Positions 62,561 to 64,000 of a stretch of 64,000 bases of DNA are shown here, in pieces (positions within the stretch are counted from its first letter, which is position 1; the number at the start of each line of letters is the position of its first letter). Source of the stretch: Tetracentron sinense (lineage: Eukaryota; Streptophyta; Magnoliopsida; Trochodendrales; Trochodendraceae); assembly GCA_015143295.1 (NCBI GenBank), contig CM026559.1, forward strand, positions 23,946,826 through 24,010,825, in the 5' to 3' direction. The translations under genes were made by a program, and so were the position numbers. The notes below the pieces were generated by a model. That model searched no databases. It had not been told where the DNA came from and saw only the letters and a list, made by a program, of their open reading frames with translations.

Positions 62561-63027
62561 ATGGACCCACCGGATGCATACTAGGTAGCGGCTGATTAGT
62601 TTCCTCCAAGGATGATTGTTGGAACTTGGGTTTATCATGCTTTGTTTTCTCTAGAATAGAGGGGATATAAATGTCTTTCATTCAAATGATTGGGATAAAA
62701 TAGTCTCAAATGAAAAAGATAGGTGAACATCTTCAAATGTGTGTCCGGAATTGGTAGAAAGAATTTTAAAAGAGGAGTGCTAGCACTACTCTCACCCATA
62801 TCCAATCACTTGTCTACTTTGTAGTGATTAAAACACTTTTTCACCAAAAAATGGATAGGTGATTGGTTAATGGTGAAATTATGGGTTGACTTAGAGTAGG
62901 TATGACATTCCTCTTTTTAAAATTTGGTATTTGGGAAACAACCCTAAACTTAAGAGGTAGTCAAGGTAAAACCACCCCAAACTTGAGGGGTAGTCAAGGA
63001 TAAACCCCGTAAAGGTTAATATTTCTC

Positions 63028-63390
63028 GGAGTCAAATCCTCTATGGTGATAATCGGATTTGGCACGTGTCTCCTTTGACACCCCTAGAGGTCGCCATGTG
63101 TCTCCTTTGACACCCCTTAACTGTGGGTAAGATTCCACTCTCATCCTTGGTTTTTTTTTTTTAATATTAATTTTTTTTAAAAAATTTAAAAACTGTTTTT
63201 AGATTTTCTTTTTTAATATTAAAAACGATTTTTTAATTTAAAAAAATAAATTAATATTTAAAAAATAAACCAAGGATGGATGGGTGAACCCTACCCACAG
63301 TTAAGGGGTGTCAAAGGAGATATGTGGCGACCTCTAGGGGTGATAACTGGATTTGCCAAATCCGGTTATCACCATAGATGATTTAGCTCC
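63028..63390. mobile_element. Mutator-type hairpin MITE with perfect 9-bp target duplication
   Basis: ATATTTCTC flanks the 363-bp element at 63019-63027 and 63391-63399. The arms are nearly complementary over about 140 bases. The outer end is GGAG(T/C)(C/T)AAATC followed by CTATGGTGATAA and CGGATTTGGC. The inner arm holds CCCCTAGAGGTCGCCA, CTCCTTTGACACCCC and TTAACTGTGGGTA. The centre is A/T-rich. Confidence 0.88.
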
Positions 63391-63489
63391 ATATTTCTCA
63401 CTTACATATTACATCAACAACAAAAACTTGGAAAATACTTCACCTATCCATGGGTTTCCATTTGTGTAATGAAATTCATTGGTCCACGC

Positions 63490-63710
63490 CCCTACCCGTG
63501 GTTTCCATTTTGAAATGAAACTCATTGGTCCACGCCCTAATTTTGAATACTCATCAACTGCAGTTAAGATTCACTCATCCTTAGGGTTAAGCAAACCAAC
63601 TTTATTTTAAAAAAAAAAAATTCAAAATGTTAAATTCAATCTATTTAAGCTTAACTAGAATTAAAGGAATGTTAAAAGGACACGAGTAAACGGGGTGAGA
63701 TAAGAATCAG
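63490..63710. repeat. Partial MITE like those upstream of gene copies 1 and 2
   Basis: ATTGGTCCACGCCC, TTAAGATTCACTCATCCTTAG and AAAGGAATGTTAAAAGGACACG occur in the same order as at 5.22-5.41 kb and 29.07-29.28 kb. Confidence 0.5.
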
Positions 63711-63819
63711 ACCCTAATGTTCGCTAATAGCTGTTCAACTTCAATTAGGCATAAATAGGACACTTTCAATAATGGGAAATACATAACTTACTGCCACAAT
63801 ATAGGCCACCTATTCTAAT

Positions 63820-64000
63820 ATACAGTCTACATTAGTCAATTCTTCTTTTTTATCACACATCTAAGTTAAAGATTCACTCACTCTTATAATTAAATAATCT
63901 AAACTTGATTTTTAGAAAGCAAAAAATTTAAAATATTTATTTTTAATTTTCTTAAATTCAACTATAATTAAAGGAGTATTAAAGAACAAAATTGCGGGGC
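63820..64000. repeat. Further partial copy of the same MITE family, cut by the window end
   Basis: AAGATTCACTCACTCTTATAATTAA and AATTAAAGGAGTATTAAAGAAC follow the arm order of the preceding copy. The element runs off the window. Confidence 0.4.

Overview
This is a 64 kb stretch of plant nuclear DNA, most likely from a eudicot. It is AT-rich and dominated by nested LTR retrotransposons, Mutator-like and hAT-like elements and MITEs. Only three loci look like host genes, and all three belong to one plant-specific family of unknown function. The species cannot be named from sequence alone. I saw no tRNA, rRNA or CRISPR array.

Host genes. An intact 205-codon gene (5903-6520, +) lies in a ~2.3 kb segment (5190-7489) that is duplicated at 29035-31540. 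The second copy (29746-30385) has a +1 frameshift. A third, more diverged intact paralogue of 259 codons is at 47812-48591. All three share acidic N-terminal motifs and a C-terminal block around PRWxxLMFGLxKF. The two duplicated copies share a TTTAAATA box and 5' leader; the third has its own TATA-like box.

Layout. 1-5.1 kb: LTR remnant, hairpin MITE, hAT-like MITE and a repeated unit. 5.2-7.5 kb: gene copy 1. 7.49-14.45 kb: minus-strand Ty3 chromovirus (Tekay/Del-like) that lacks its integrase core and one LTR. 14.64-17.42 kb: a 2.8 kb solo LTR with a perfect 5-bp target duplication. 19.47-29.03 kb: a Mutator-like element with two convergent genes, a MURA-type transposase (+) and a ULP1-like SUMO-protease-type gene with a DUF1985-like N-terminus (-). 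29.0-31.5 kb: gene copy 2. 33.84-41.17 kb: a second minus-strand Ty3 element reduced to a protease remnant plus a ~3 kb LTR, which is split by a copia-like solo LTR that itself holds another LTR-like insertion. 41.2-47.1 kb: no recognisable gene. 47.1-48.6 kb: MITE and gene copy 3. 48.97-54.88 kb: hAT MITE followed directly by a complete but decayed Ty1/copia element with 5-bp target duplications. 55.2-64 kb: Mutator-type MITEs, a Tat-like gag/LTR remnant, a SINE-like element and more hairpin MITEs.

Most striking system. In the Mutator-like element, both genes appear to have a non-coding leader ending in a GAAGAA/AAGAAC-rich stretch, then a GTAAGT donor, then a 0.8-0.9 kb first intron. Each intron is packed with ATTTTCGG-core repeats in the sense direction of its own gene, and its 3' splice site lies just before the ATG. 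Two further arrays of the same motif lie within and downstream of the ULP-like gene, again in its sense direction. The transposase frame is continuous apart from four stop codons and no frameshift. At least three of those stops fit single C-to-T changes, which suggests decay by deamination of methylated cytosines.
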